Part shown: piece by piece, positions 7,940 through 16,622 of the stretch
Position numbering within the stretch: position 1 is the first letter of the stretch
How the letters are laid out: the number at the start of each line of letters is the position of its first letter
Program-made: the position numbers and the translations under genes
Notes under the pieces: model-generated
Database searches by the model: none
The model's input: the letters and a program-made list of their open reading frames with translations, nothing else
Told to the model about the DNA's origin: nothing
NCBI GenBank assembly: GCA_904420125.1
Contig: CAJFUK010000075.1
Location: forward strand, 1 to 64,000
Length of the DNA stretch: 64,000 nucleotides
Direction: 5' to 3'
From: Candidatus Falkowella caecavicola
GTDB taxonomy: Bacteria > Bacillota > Clostridia > Oscillospirales > Ruminococcaceae

Positions 7940-10900
7940 CTATCCCTCCATTTCTTCTTTGATTTGCCGCAACAGGGTTTGTCTGTCCAGTTTAGCAACC
8001 GACAACACTTCATCAGTCGGTTCGTGGCCGCATACAGCGCGGTAATCGCAGTATGTGCAGGGAGAAAATCCACTGTTTTCAGCAGGAACGGCCGAAATTT
8101 TTCCGTCCAGAAGCCGGTCGTGCATCTGTGCCAGCAGTTTTTCTGCATAAGCCATTAATTGTCCCATTTCTTCCAGAGAGACCAAAGACTCTAACGTGGA
8201 GACGCTGAATGAACCGTCTTTTTTGCGGCCAACCGGAATAAAGATTCCTTTTTGGCCGGATATAACCTGCTCCATGGCGTCCAATACAGCGTCGTCCTGT
8301 AAGAGCAGCCCATTGGCGCGATATTCTCCCAACAATATTTTTTCCGTATCCTCCGGCGAGGCATCTCTACCCAATGAGGGTTCTGGTGCGACTGCCGGCA
8401 TATACAGAATACCAGCCGGAAGTACATTTTTATATACACCCGCATGCGGGTCACGGCCGGTTTCCCAAAGCGCAAACAAATAAAAGAGCATTTGCAGATT
8501 TAAACCATAATACACATCACTTAAACGAAAATCTTTTCCCTGACCGCTTTTATAATCTACAACACGGACATATTTGTAACCATTTTTTTCTAAAAGGTCT
8601 ACCCGATCGATGGTTCCGCTTAACTGAACAGAACCATTCTTCGTCTCTACAGAAAGCGGAAAAACCTGGGAATTTTTATTTTCTGTATAGGATTGAATAG
8701 ACAGCTCAAAATCGGAAGGGATAAATTCTGTATGTTGAAACTCGGATTGCAGGCGGGAAAGAAGTTTAACCAGTGTCGTGCGGGTGCGATTATACAGGTA
8801 TAAAAAACGCTGATCTTTTGTATCCGCTCCAGACATAACCTCTTCCAGATACGCGGCAAGAACATTCTGTACAGTTTGTCTGATCTCTTTGTCATTCAAA
8901 TCCATAAATGCCTGAAAGTCTCGTGTAACCGTATACAGTACATGATGTAGAAGAGAGCCGGTTTCCAGCGGGTTTAGTTCTGCGCGTTTTCGTGCACGTG
9001 CTTTTAACCCGGTTTCGCAGAAATAGGAAAACGGGCAGCGATAAAACTTTTCCACTCTGGTTGGAGACAGCCGCATATCCCGTCCGAATAAACGAACAGC
9101 AACGTCACGACTGGAAATCTGAAAAGGCGTCTTATTGATTGCAGCAGATAGACGTTCCAGTTGCAGGCGCCGTTCGGGCTTATCGGAAAAATAACTGCGC
9201 AAAGCCGCTATCTGAGGGGTATTTTCCTTAAAATTATGCGCCAGGGCTGAAAAAGCGGAGGCTTCATTTTGACAGAGTTCCAAAGAATCCTTGAAGGGAA
9301 GCGGCGCATCCGGAAACAGGTTTTCTACACTTGAGAATACTTCGGACGGCAGAAGGGGGGCACCAGAAAGATCAGCTGTATATCGCGACAGATAGAGTCG
9401 TTCTGAAGAGCAGCACAGCTTATGATACGCAATAAAGCGTTCTTCCAGAATACGGTGTGTCGTGTCCGCTGCAAGAGAAATTCCCATATCCTGCAATGTG
9501 CGGCGCTGTGCATCTGTAAATATACCCTGTTCCGTTGGAATTTCCGGAAAACTGCCCTCATTCACCCCGAGAATAAAGGCCACTTTAGGGCTGTCTGTCC
9601 GCATCCGGTCCGCAGAACCAACGGTTACAGCGTCCAACGTATGCGGGATTTTTCCCATATCATAGTTTTGTAACCCAACCAGAAATAGAGATTGAAAACG
9701 CGTAAGGGTTAGAGGAGCAGACCCGGCCGCCTGCTGAATTTGCAGTAAAATATCCTCCAATATATCCCACAAACGATTTTCTTCATTTATTGCACGTACC
9801 TGTTCTGGGTCCGTTCCATCTGCCTCCTGATTGAGCCGTAGTAGACGCTCTTCCGCGCCCAACAGAGAAAGTGCCGAACGAATTTGTGCATGAATGGCTT
9901 CTGCTGGTGCCTTAGCGCCCAAGGAACGGAGAGAATCTACCGCAGTATATAACGGGGCACGCAGCCGATTCAGATCAGCCAGACGAATCTTTTCCTGTTC
10001 TGAAAAACGGGAAGAAAAACCATTGGGATTTGCCGTAAAAGGTATGGACAGCTGGCTGCCGGACAGATTCCAAATATATAGATAATTTTCAAAGTCTGCT
10101 ATTTCCTGTATTGTATAACGGGTAACACCGCTTTTGAGCATGCCAAGCATACTGTCCAAATCATAATGACTGCCGGCAGCCTGCAGAAGAAGGATCACAA
10201 AACGGATGAGCGGCTGAGTATCAATCCCTTCCCGCAAATCCATAAAAAAGGGAATATCGTACCGAACAAACGCCGCTTCCAGCAAATTCTGATAGGGTTC
10301 GATTCTGCGTGCTAAAAGGACCATATCCCGATAGCGGTAGCCGTCTTCTCTGACAAGCCGCCGTATTTCTGAAAGCACTCGGTCAATTTCTTCATAAATA
10401 CCGGGAGATTCCATGGTACGAACCGTATTTTGGGTCTGATCCCAAGACGGACGGCGGCTGCGCAGTACATGTTGTTCCAGGTGCACAAGAGCCGCAGAAT
10501 GATAACGATATGGCTGCGTCAGGTGCACTGGTGCTGCTACGGGAATATTCAATTCTCTGGCCATCTGTTTCCAGGCAGAAGCTGTATCCCGTACCGTTTC
10601 AAACAAACGATCATTCCCAGGTTCCATACACAGGCTGATATATACCTCATCTGCATTTTCCAGTATTTCTCTGGTCATTTGATACTGTGCAGCTGTAAAT
10701 CCTTTAAACTCATCTAAAAAGACAGCTTTTCCGTGAAAAAATTCTGTTCCGCGCACTTTCTCAAGCGCACGCATCAAATCATCCAACGGATCTCGGTATG
10801 TACGTTCGAGCATGGCGTTATAAGTGGTATAGAGCAGGGAAATATCCGCCAGTTTTTTTTCAAATCCCTCTTGAATATTGGAAACATGGGATATCGATTC

Positions 10901-11347
10901 TGCAAAGCCTTCTGGGGAGATCCCGGCGTTTTTAAGTTCAGAAACGGCATCCAGCATCAGCCTGATAAAACCAAAATCTGATATGGATTTCCGATAAAAT
11001 TGCAGAGCGTCCTGGATTTCTTCTACCGCCAGGCTCATCAGTACACTGCGGGAAACATCGTCAGCGTAGCGGCCGGCCAGGCCGCCATATTGTTTAAAAA
11101 TTTCATGCGACAGCCTTTTAAAACTTAAAATATCAGCATATTGCAGCAATTTCGGTCCCAGTATATAATACAGCTCATCCGGTTGATCATCCTGATCTGC
11201 CGTATAAAAACTTTTTTCGGTTTCAAAGCTGAACTGTTCCGGAACCAGCAGGATACTGTGTAGCCCTTGCTGAGCGCGCTTGTGGATTTCCTGACGGATA
11301 TAAAATGATTTTCCTGTGCCGGCACGTCCGGTAATCAGATGCAGCAT
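7940..11347 (-). CDS. addB: AddB, ATP-dependent helicase/nuclease subunit B
   Basis: The partner subunit of AddA. It has about 1135 residues, an N-terminal nucleotide-binding motif (LITGRAGTGKS) and a C-terminal RecB-family nuclease motif (VVDYKSGQGKDF). Cysteines that in this family hold an iron-sulfur cluster around the nuclease domain are present: one in FYRCPFSYFCE and the cluster CTYCDYRAVC near the C-terminus. Of several in-frame starts, the ATG at 11347 is preferred because AGAAAGGA lies at normal spacing before it and the protein then begins MLHLITGRAGTGKS as in homologues. The next ATG upstream (11353) is almost on top of that site. First gene of the addB-addA operon. Confidence 0.96.
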   Translation of the reverse strand: MLHLITGRAGTGKSFYIRQEIHKRAQQGLHSILLVPEQFSFETEKSFYTADQDDQPDELYYILGPKLLQYADILSFKRLSHEIFKQYGGLAGRYADDVSRSVLMSLAVEEIQDALQFYRKSISDFGFIRLMLDAVSELKNAGISPEGFAESISHVSNIQEGFEKKLADISLLYTTYNAMLERTYRDPLDDLMRALEKVRGTEFFHGKAVFLDEFKGFTAAQYQMTREILENADEVYISLCMEPGNDRLFETVRDTASAWKQMARELNIPVAAPVHLTQPYRYHSAALVHLEQHVLRSRRPSWDQTQNTVRTMESPGIYEEIDRVLSEIRRLVREDGYRYRDMVLLARRIEPYQNLLEAAFVRYDIPFFMDLREGIDTQPLIRFVILLLQAAGSHYDLDSMLGMLKSGVTRYTIQEIADFENYLYIWNLSGSQLSIPFTANPNGFSSRFSEQEKIRLADLNRLRAPLYTAVDSLRSLGAKAPAEAIHAQIRSALSLLGAEERLLRLNQEADGTDPEQVRAINEENRLWDILEDILLQIQQAAGSAPLTLTRFQSLFLVGLQNYDMGKIPHTLDAVTVGSADRMRTDSPKVAFILGVNEGSFPEIPTEQGIFTDAQRRTLQDMGISLAADTTHRILEERFIAYHKLCCSSERLYLSRYTADLSGAPLLPSEVFSSVENLFPDAPLPFKDSLELCQNEASAFSALAHNFKENTPQIAALRSYFSDKPERRLQLERLSAAINKTPFQISSRDVAVRLFGRDMRLSPTRVEKFYRCPFSYFCETGLKARARKRAELNPLETGSLLHHVLYTVTRDFQAFMDLNDKEIRQTVQNVLAAYLEEVMSGADTKDQRFLYLYNRTRTTLVKLLSRLQSEFQHTEFIPSDFELSIQSYTENKNSQVFPLSVETKNGSVQLSGTIDRVDLLEKNGYKYVRVVDYKSGQGKDFRLSDVYYGLNLQMLFYLFALWETGRDPHAGVYKNVLPAGILYMPAVAPEPSLGRDASPEDTEKILLGEYRANGLLLQDDAVLDAMEQVISGQKGIFIPVGRKKDGSFSVSTLESLVSLEEMGQLMAYAEKLLAQMHDRLLDGKISAVPAENSGFSPCTYCDYRAVCGHEPTDEVLSVAKLDRQTLLRQIKEEMEG

Positions 11348-11548
11348 AAACATTTCCTTTCTAATCAGCATGACTCGTTTTGACAGGACCAATCATAAAC
11401 CGACAATGATTGGTCAGACAAAAACGATCTTTTTCCTATTCATAAGAGTATCGTATTTTTAGAATTTCGTCAATTGTTTTACACGAATGGGACCAGAAAA
11501 TATTTGTAAAAAGCTCTGTGGGTCATAGATGTAAAAAGACGTGTTAAA

Positions 11549-11593
11549 AAGAAACAGTCAGCTGGTACACTCATCAGCTGACTGTTTCTTTTT
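11549..11593. terminator. Hairpin between GH92 gene and addB region
   Basis: A stem of about 18 bp (AAGAAACAGTCAGCTG with its complement, loop of about 10 bases) ends in T5 and overlaps the stop codon of the mannosidase gene at 11592. On the minus strand it terminates that gene. The remainder of 11394-11548, upstream of addB, holds no gene. Confidence 0.8.
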
Positions 11594-13859
11594 AGGCCAT
11601 TGTAAATTCAATCAACGCACCTTCAGCAATTTGTGCATGGTGTATGATATAGCTGTCATAGGGCTGCCCGTTAATAGAAATTGAGGCGATTCTGGTGTTT
11701 TCCGGAGAGAAATTTTTGACCCGGAGAATGATCTCCTTTCCATTGGCCAGTGTAACGGCACATTCTTCAAAAGAAGGGGCCAACAAATAGTAGATATCCT
11801 GACCAGCGTTTGGGAAAAATCCAAGGGAAGCAAAAATATACCAGGCACTCATGGTTCCGGCATCATCATTGCCAGGATAAGCGGACAGGGTATAACGCTG
11901 CATCAGCCGGCGGGTATATTCGGAAATAAGCTCCGGGTGGTCGGTATAAGCAAAAAGAAAAGGGGAAAGGAAAGCGGGTTCATTTCCAAAATCAATCAAA
12001 TCCTGTTCCAGTCCATATTTCAGGCGCGCTTCAAATGGATCTTTTCCTCCGCAGAGTGCAATCAGCTTTTCAATATCATGGGGCATAAAGAAAGAGTATG
12101 TCCATGAATTTCCTTCATAAAAATACTGATTCCAGGAACCCCATTGCTGTTTCGGATCAATCGGAACAAAGCGTCCGTCTGTTTGTCTGGGTGCAATAAA
12201 TCCCTTGAATCCATCACTTTCCAGATCAGGATTAAATAAATGAGTCCACTGATGTGAACGTTCTAAATATTTTTGATAATCCTCGGTTTTTCCAAGGCCT
12301 TTGGCAACCTGAGCCGTACAGTAATCATTGTAAGCATACTCCAGCGTATAAGAACAGGACATAATGCCTGCTGGAATATATCCATTATTTTGATAGCTGG
12401 CCATGTTGGAATCCAGTGCATTCGGTTTTTCCCAGCCCTGCCATCCATGTCGTTCATTTTCCGCATTATATTTAAGGAGTGCATAAGCCTGTTCCCAGTC
12501 GATCCCCTGTACACCCTTTACATATGCTTCGGCAATAATATTGTCAATATTATTGCCGCCCTGTTCGGTCCAGGTTTCCTGTCCGGCTACGAATGTATCA
12601 TGTACCATCCCGTTTGCGGCAAAGCGGGTCAGATAGGACTGGATTGTTTCCGTGACCATTTCCGGATAAATCAGAATATTCAAAGGATACACTGTACGAA
12701 ACGTGTCCCAAGTCGCATAATGGTCATCCCACATCGGCGCGTCTTTATAGACGGCATAATCGTTTGTACGATCCCGCGGCATTAATTGGGAACGGAAAAG
12801 ACAGGTATAAAAAATCGTCAGCGCTTCTTTATCTTCAGATTTTACCCGAATTTTAGAAAGGCGGTCATTCCAGAGGTTAATGGCCTGCTGTTTAACAGCG
12901 ATATAGTTCCAGTCTGGAATTTCCTCAGTCAGCCATTTTTCCGCCTGCTCAATGCTTTTAAAAGAAATCCCCACTTTTGCCATTACCTTATTTTCTGTCC
13001 GGCTGTCAAACTGCAAATAGACGCCCGCCGGCGTATCTGCGCTGGCAATAAAAATAGAGTCCTGTCCGTTCATGATCCTTTGATCCAAAAAGGTACCATA
13101 TGCAACCGCGGGCTGATTGATTTCACAGTAATAATGAACCGTATATTCGCCGTCCCCAAAACCGCCGCTAAAGGTTCCTTTTCCCGACACAACCGTACCT
13201 GTATCCGTTATGCTGACCGTTGCCGAAAGATTTTTGGCCGTTCCCCCAATCTGTGCGATATACTGAGGGACATTGTGTGCAATATCAAACAGCAGCGTAG
13301 CCTGATTTGGCTCGGAGGACTGAGGAAATGTAAATTCATAAATGGTGGAATGATGTTCTGGTGTAAAACGTACATCAATATCATATTTGGTTAAAGTAAC
13401 ACCATATTCATATGCTTTGGCTTTTTCATTGCTTTTAGGAGAAGTATGTCCTTCCGGCGTCACATCCAGTCCCATTTGCGGTGAAATCAGGAACTGCCCG
13501 TATTTTCCATAACCTGCCCCATTGACATGAAGCTGCGAAAAACCGATGATATCGCTTTGATAATCATACCCATCATGACTCCCATTCGGTGTATCCGGTC
13601 CGGGATTGACAGAACCGTTTGGCAGTTGTGGCCCAACAGTCGTATTGCTCCAGCCACCGTCGGTACCGATAAACGGATCGACATAATCTACATAATCGAT
13701 CAGTGGGATATTAGCAGAAACAGTCATCTCTGTGACCTCCTTGTTCTCCTGTTGTTGGAGAGTATCTTGGGCTGCCTGGACTGGGACGACAGCAGATCCC
13801 CATATAACGGATAAAGTAACCGCCAGCATGAAAGAAAAGAATCTGTATTTACCTTCCAT
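11592..13859 (-). CDS. Secreted GH92-family alpha-mannosidase
   Basis: The 755-residue protein belongs to glycoside hydrolase family 92, calcium-dependent inverting exo-alpha-mannosidases that trim alpha-1,2/1,3-type mannose from N-glycans or fungal mannan. Residues 1-29 form a signal peptide (hydrophobic MLAVTLSVIWG, then VPVQA-A), so the enzyme is exported. No LPXTG anchor is visible. The N-terminal beta-sandwich begins with VDPFIGTDGG and PGPDTPNG. The catalytic (alpha/alpha)6 part has FYEGNSWTYSFFMPHD, with the likely acid Glu, and PGNDDAGTMSAWYIF, with the paired Asp residues of the general base. The gene is solitary, has its own promoter and terminator, and has no sugar transporter beside it. 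Family identity is clear, but linkage specificity cannot be read from the sequence. Confidence 0.95.
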   Translation of the reverse strand: MEGKYRFFSFMLAVTLSVIWGSAVVPVQAAQDTLQQQENKEVTEMTVSANIPLIDYVDYVDPFIGTDGGWSNTTVGPQLPNGSVNPGPDTPNGSHDGYDYQSDIIGFSQLHVNGAGYGKYGQFLISPQMGLDVTPEGHTSPKSNEKAKAYEYGVTLTKYDIDVRFTPEHHSTIYEFTFPQSSEPNQATLLFDIAHNVPQYIAQIGGTAKNLSATVSITDTGTVVSGKGTFSGGFGDGEYTVHYYCEINQPAVAYGTFLDQRIMNGQDSIFIASADTPAGVYLQFDSRTENKVMAKVGISFKSIEQAEKWLTEEIPDWNYIAVKQQAINLWNDRLSKIRVKSEDKEALTIFYTCLFRSQLMPRDRTNDYAVYKDAPMWDDHYATWDTFRTVYPLNILIYPEMVTETIQSYLTRFAANGMVHDTFVAGQETWTEQGGNNIDNIIAEAYVKGVQGIDWEQAYALLKYNAENERHGWQGWEKPNALDSNMASYQNNGYIPAGIMSCSYTLEYAYNDYCTAQVAKGLGKTEDYQKYLERSHQWTHLFNPDLESDGFKGFIAPRQTDGRFVPIDPKQQWGSWNQYFYEGNSWTYSFFMPHDIEKLIALCGGKDPFEARLKYGLEQDLIDFGNEPAFLSPFLFAYTDHPELISEYTRRLMQRYTLSAYPGNDDAGTMSAWYIFASLGFFPNAGQDIYYLLAPSFEECAVTLANGKEIILRVKNFSPENTRIASISINGQPYDSYIIHHAQIAEGALIEFTMA

Positions 13860-13898
13860 TGGGGGCCCTCCTTTTGGACGAAAAGTTTTCCTTTATTT

Positions 13899-13927
13899 AT
13901 TATATCAGCTTCCTGTCAATCCTGCAA
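13899..13927 (-). promoter_or_regulatory. Probable promoter of the GH92 gene
   Basis: On the minus strand, TTGCAG, a 17-base spacer and TATAAT (13899-13904) lie about 40 bases before the start codon. Confidence 0.55.
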
Positions 13928-14065
13928 TGCTGGTATTGATGACGCCGTGGACTTTTTTCATGCGTGATAAAGAAAGAGTAGAAGTATAAAAAGTTTTACC
14001 GTTTCTCTCCTGCCGAATAAGGATGTTAAGAGCAGAAGGAAAACCAGACATAAGGAAAGAGAAAC

Positions 14066-14100
14066 GAGCAAACGGATTTTTTCTGTTTGCTCGTTTTTAT
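14066..14100 (+). terminator. Hairpin with T-tract in intergenic region
   Basis: ACGAGCAAAC and GTTTGCTCGT form a 10-bp stem followed by TTTTTAT on the plus strand. No gene ends directly before it. It may mark the end of a lost gene or insulate the GH92 promoter region. Confidence 0.55.
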
Positions 14101-14610
14101 GTTCAATATCTGTCATACTAAAAGTGAGGCGGGAAAAACACCGACAGAGACCGAGGCAGGAAAAGACAGAACAGGGGTACGGAGAAAGAGCGGAAGCAGG
14201 CCGAAAGATTCGGAAGATTCCCAGCCTTGCCGTCTGACGAAACTTCGAACCTTTCGTCGGGCAGGTGCTGCGGGCGGTGTCCCCTTATGAAGGGGGCGCC
14301 GCTTTTTTGCGTTTTAAGAGATTTCATCATCCGTCATATGAAAGACAGAGGTTTGAATGATGAAAGGAGTGGAAAGCAACAGCCTGTCCTGGACGGATAA
14401 TGGCGGCAAACGGTTTGAAGAAGTAGCGACCTGTCCAGACGATATGGCGGTAATTGGTTCGAAGTCAGCACAGCAAGCCCGAAAAGGCTGTTCGTCTCTC
14501 CCGCCGGACGCGGGAGAGACGAATGACACGGGGAGTTGCGGGATATTGTGCTGCCGGGGAAGGAAGCCGCCGTCCTCAAATTCGTGAGAAATCTCACGGG
14601 AAAGCCTGTC
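14101..14610. other. Gene-free, relatively G/C-rich relic sequence
   Basis: No open frame here has a plausible start, ribosome binding site and protein-like composition. Both strands give short overlapping frames rich in Arg, Gly and Ser. The stretch is richer in G and C than its surroundings and runs directly into the integrase remnant, so it is read as decayed mobile-element DNA. It contains a perfect 14-bp hairpin at 14491-14523. Confidence 0.5.
14491..14523. repeat. Perfect 14-bp inverted repeat inside relic region
   Basis: TTCGTCTCTCCCGC (14491-14504) pairs perfectly with 14510-14523 around a 5-base loop. It lacks a T-tract and no intact gene lies beside it. It could be a recombination or transfer-related structure of the lost element, or a terminator remnant. 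Confidence 0.7.
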
Positions 14611-14627
14611 TTTGCTTCTGTCCCTTC

Positions 14628-14956
14628 CCACATGGTGTACACGGTTATCGGAGAGAGTACATCAACGCCAAGCATCATACCTATCAGGAAAAGCTGCGGA
14701 AAACAGAAGGCCGGGATTTTCGCAACCTGCCGCCTATATGGGAATTAAGGCCGATGCGGAAATCGGACGGAAGCTATCTCAAATATTCAGACGGGAGACG
14801 CGTTAAAAAATGGCAGCTTGTATCTTCCTGTTATCGGTGCAAGAACGACCGGAAAGGAACAAAAAGGTCATGCTGTACGTCAGCCGCCAGTTGGGGCATA
14901 ACCGCATTTCTGTGATTGCCGGGCATTATTTGAATCGGAATTTACAGAGGCAATAA
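14628..14956 (+). pseudogene. Decayed tyrosine integrase (frameshifted C-terminal part)
   Basis: Two frames together give the C-terminal part of a phage-type integrase. One frame (from about 14628) reads YRREYINAK, then EGRDFRNLPPIWELRPMRKS and SDGRRVKKWQLVS. After about 14850 the sense continues in another frame: VMLYVSRQLGHNRISVIAGHYL, ending at the TAA at 14954-14956. The LGHNR...GHYL segment resembles the late His box and active-site Tyr of tyrosine recombinases. The frame change and the missing N-terminus show that the gene is broken. I identify it from motif likeness only, so the family call is moderate. Confidence 0.55.
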
Positions 14957-15031
14957 TTGCTTTTTCTATTACATAATAAACAAGTATTTTTTTATTTTAT
15001 GAAGCTTTAAAAAGTGTTGAACAGGAAATAC

Positions 15032-15061
15032 TTGACAAATGAGAAACAGTGGCGGTATAGT
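15032..15061 (+). promoter_or_regulatory. Promoter of the GNAT gene
   Basis: A perfect -35 TTGACA is followed after 18 bases by TATAGT, about 40 bases before the ATG at 15102. Confidence 0.75.
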
Positions 15062-15101
15062 TTAGAGAAAAGATGTTTAGCCGAAAAGAGGAACATAGGA
15101 G

Positions 15102-15542
15102 ATGGAGTTACAATTTCGTAGGACGATAAAGGCAGAGCTTCCTTTGCTTGAGAAATGGCATTCAACTATTTCTGTAAGAAAATGGATATATATTGATGAC
15201 TGGACTGAGTATTGGAACACGGTCAGTGCATTGTCGGAATACTACCTTTATTCGGTTTATGAAGAAGAGAGGATGGTTGCGTGGATTTCAGCGGAAATCA
15301 TAAATGCTACGGTAGCTGTTTGTATCATTGTTGACCCGCTGAAACAACATCGTGGAATCGGGACGGCGGTTGTCAGAAAGATGCTTTCTAACAGTCAAGT
15401 GCTGTTTGGCGCGGGTATCAGGAGCTTTCATGCGGCTATCTATGAAGGCAATACTGCAAGCAGAAGGCTTTTTGAGAAGTGCGGATTCCAATGTCAAAAT
15501 ATTTCAAAAGACGGAGAGAGAAGCTATTGTTTTATATTGTGA
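15102..15542 (+). CDS. GNAT-family N-acetyltransferase
   Basis: The 146-residue protein has the GNAT fold of acetyl-CoA-dependent acetyltransferases. The acetyl-CoA loop of motif A is visible as VDPLKQHRGIGTAVVRKML (Q/R-x-x-G-x-G, about residues 84-102), and the C-terminal half ends with the typical YEGNTASRRLFEKCGFQ. The substrate cannot be told. It may be a small molecule such as an antibiotic or amino acid, or a protein N-terminus. A clear promoter precedes it and no partner gene is present. It lies between the integrase relic and two intergenic palindromes, so it may be cargo left from a lost mobile element. Confidence 0.85.
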   Translation: MELQFRRTIKAELPLLEKWHSTISVRKWIYIDDWTEYWNTVSALSEYYLYSVYEEERMVAWISAEIINATVAVCIIVDPLKQHRGIGTAVVRKMLSNSQVLFGAGIRSFHAAIYEGNTASRRLFEKCGFQCQNISKDGERSYCFIL

Positions 15543-15652
15543 TTCTTTTAAAAGATGTATAAAACAACAAATATGATATCTAACAAACGAGAAAAAGTTT
15601 TACACACAAGATATTGACGTTTACTTCAATTATATCGGAATGATACAGTAAA

Positions 15653-15682
15653 CGGAAGGCATATTCAAAGATATGCCTTCCG
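15653..15682. repeat. 12-bp perfect hairpin after GNAT gene
   Basis: CGGAAGGCATAT and ATATGCCTTCCG form a perfect stem around a 6-base loop. There is no strong T-tract. It is probably a terminator or RNA-stabilising hairpin for the GNAT transcript, between convergent genes. Confidence 0.65.
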
Positions 15683-15721
15683 CCACAAGTCAACTATACA
15701 TCCTTATTAAGCTGGGGCTTC

Positions 15722-15750
15722 CTATCCGGCACTTTTGTATTGTGCCGGAT
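15722..15750. repeat. 10-bp perfect hairpin before methyltransferase stop
   Basis: TATCCGGCAC and GTGCCGGATA pair around a 9-base loop. It lies about 30 bases beyond the end of the minus-strand methyltransferase gene and is probably its terminator, though it lacks a good T-run. Confidence 0.6.
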
Positions 15751-15779
15751 AGGCTGTTTGTCGGCCTCAAACAAGGTCA

Positions 15780-16478
15780 TTATTTGACAGCACGTATCAT
15801 CGGTGTATGATCGTCCTCCGGCAAAAATCCAATCAGTTCGACTGTGGAGAATCCTGCATCTTTGATGGCCTGGATTTCATGCTCGAGGGTTAAGGGCGTA
15901 TCAAAATGTACGAACACATCATCTGCAATGCCGTCACGCATACGTCTGCGTTTACATTCAGCAAATACCAGTTTTTCTATTTCCTGTGTTGTAGCAATAT
16001 AATCACACTCCAGATACACGCCGCCAGGTTTTAAGCACTGAAGCAGTTTGCGGAACAATACCTGCTTCTTTTCAGCTGTAAAATGGTGCAGCGTTTCAAA
16101 GGATATTGCGGCATCAAAACAATTTTCGCCGAAATCGTGCAAAAAGTAGTCATCATGAATCATTGTAAGCTGTCTGCCAGCATGCTTTTGCCGTAACTTG
16201 GCAAGCATCTCCGCAGATAAGTCAATTCCGGTGACCCGCAAAGATGGATAGCGGAGAAAAATATAATCCAGCTCCAGTCCTGTGCCGCATCCTATATCCA
16301 GCAGGTTTTCTATGGAAGACGGCAATAGCTCGGCCATCCATTTATAATGATTTTTCCAGGCAGACATATGTTCTTCATAATCGTTGACTCGTGCATCAAA
16401 AAAAGCACTCATTGTTTCAAGAGGATCATCTCGCGTATCTTCAAGCCATTTTTTTAATTCCAAATAATCGTTATTCAT
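15780..16478 (-). CDS. Class I SAM-dependent methyltransferase
   Basis: A protein of about 232 residues with the Rossmann methyltransferase fold. Motif I is LLDIGCGTGLELDYIF (SAM-binding GxGxG-type loop), motif II is the acidic VTGIDLSAEM, and motif IV lies at FDAAISFETLHHFTAEKK. The segment CLKPGGVYLECDYI matches the post-motif strand of small-molecule and tRNA-type methyltransferases. The start at 16478 (MNNDYLEL) is chosen because GAGGAG lies 10 bases upstream. The longer frame would add a hydrophobic leader that homologues would not have. The methyl acceptor is unknown. It is convergent with the GNAT gene and near the orphan kinase-like gene, with no sign of an operon. Confidence 0.88.
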   Translation of the reverse strand: MNNDYLELKKWLEDTRDDPLETMSAFFDARVNDYEEHMSAWKNHYKWMAELLPSSIENLLDIGCGTGLELDYIFLRYPSLRVTGIDLSAEMLAKLRQKHAGRQLTMIHDDYFLHDFGENCFDAAISFETLHHFTAEKKQVLFRKLLQCLKPGGVYLECDYIATTQEIEKLVFAECKRRRMRDGIADDVFVHFDTPLTLEHEIQAIKDAGFSTVELIGFLPEDDHTPMIRAVK

Positions 16479-16573
16479 CACACAAACGCTCCTCACAAAA
16501 GTAAATGACAGGGAATAAGAAGCTATCAAATAACATAAATACCTGTTGCAAGTTATCACAAAGGTGCTGTCCT

Positions 16574-16622
16574 GTAAATAAAAATAACAGCAACTATTTT
16601 AGCTGCTGTTATTTTTATTTAC
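16574..16622 (-). terminator. Long hairpin overlapping kinase-like gene stop
   Basis: An arm of about 18 bases (GTAAATAAAAATAACAGC) and its complement enclose a 13-base loop, with A/T-rich outer arms. It overlaps the stop codon of the kinase-like gene at 16615 and lies before the methyltransferase gene. Confidence 0.75.

Noticed and set aside
12273..13394. Plus-strand frames of 170 and 202 codons within the GH92 gene
   Set aside because: Both are antisense to a clearly conserved enzyme, with no start signals.
14314..14678. Minus-strand frames of 105 and 114 codons in the relic region
   Set aside because: They overlap each other in different frames, lack Shine-Dalgarno sequences, and the plus strand shows the integrase remnant next to them.
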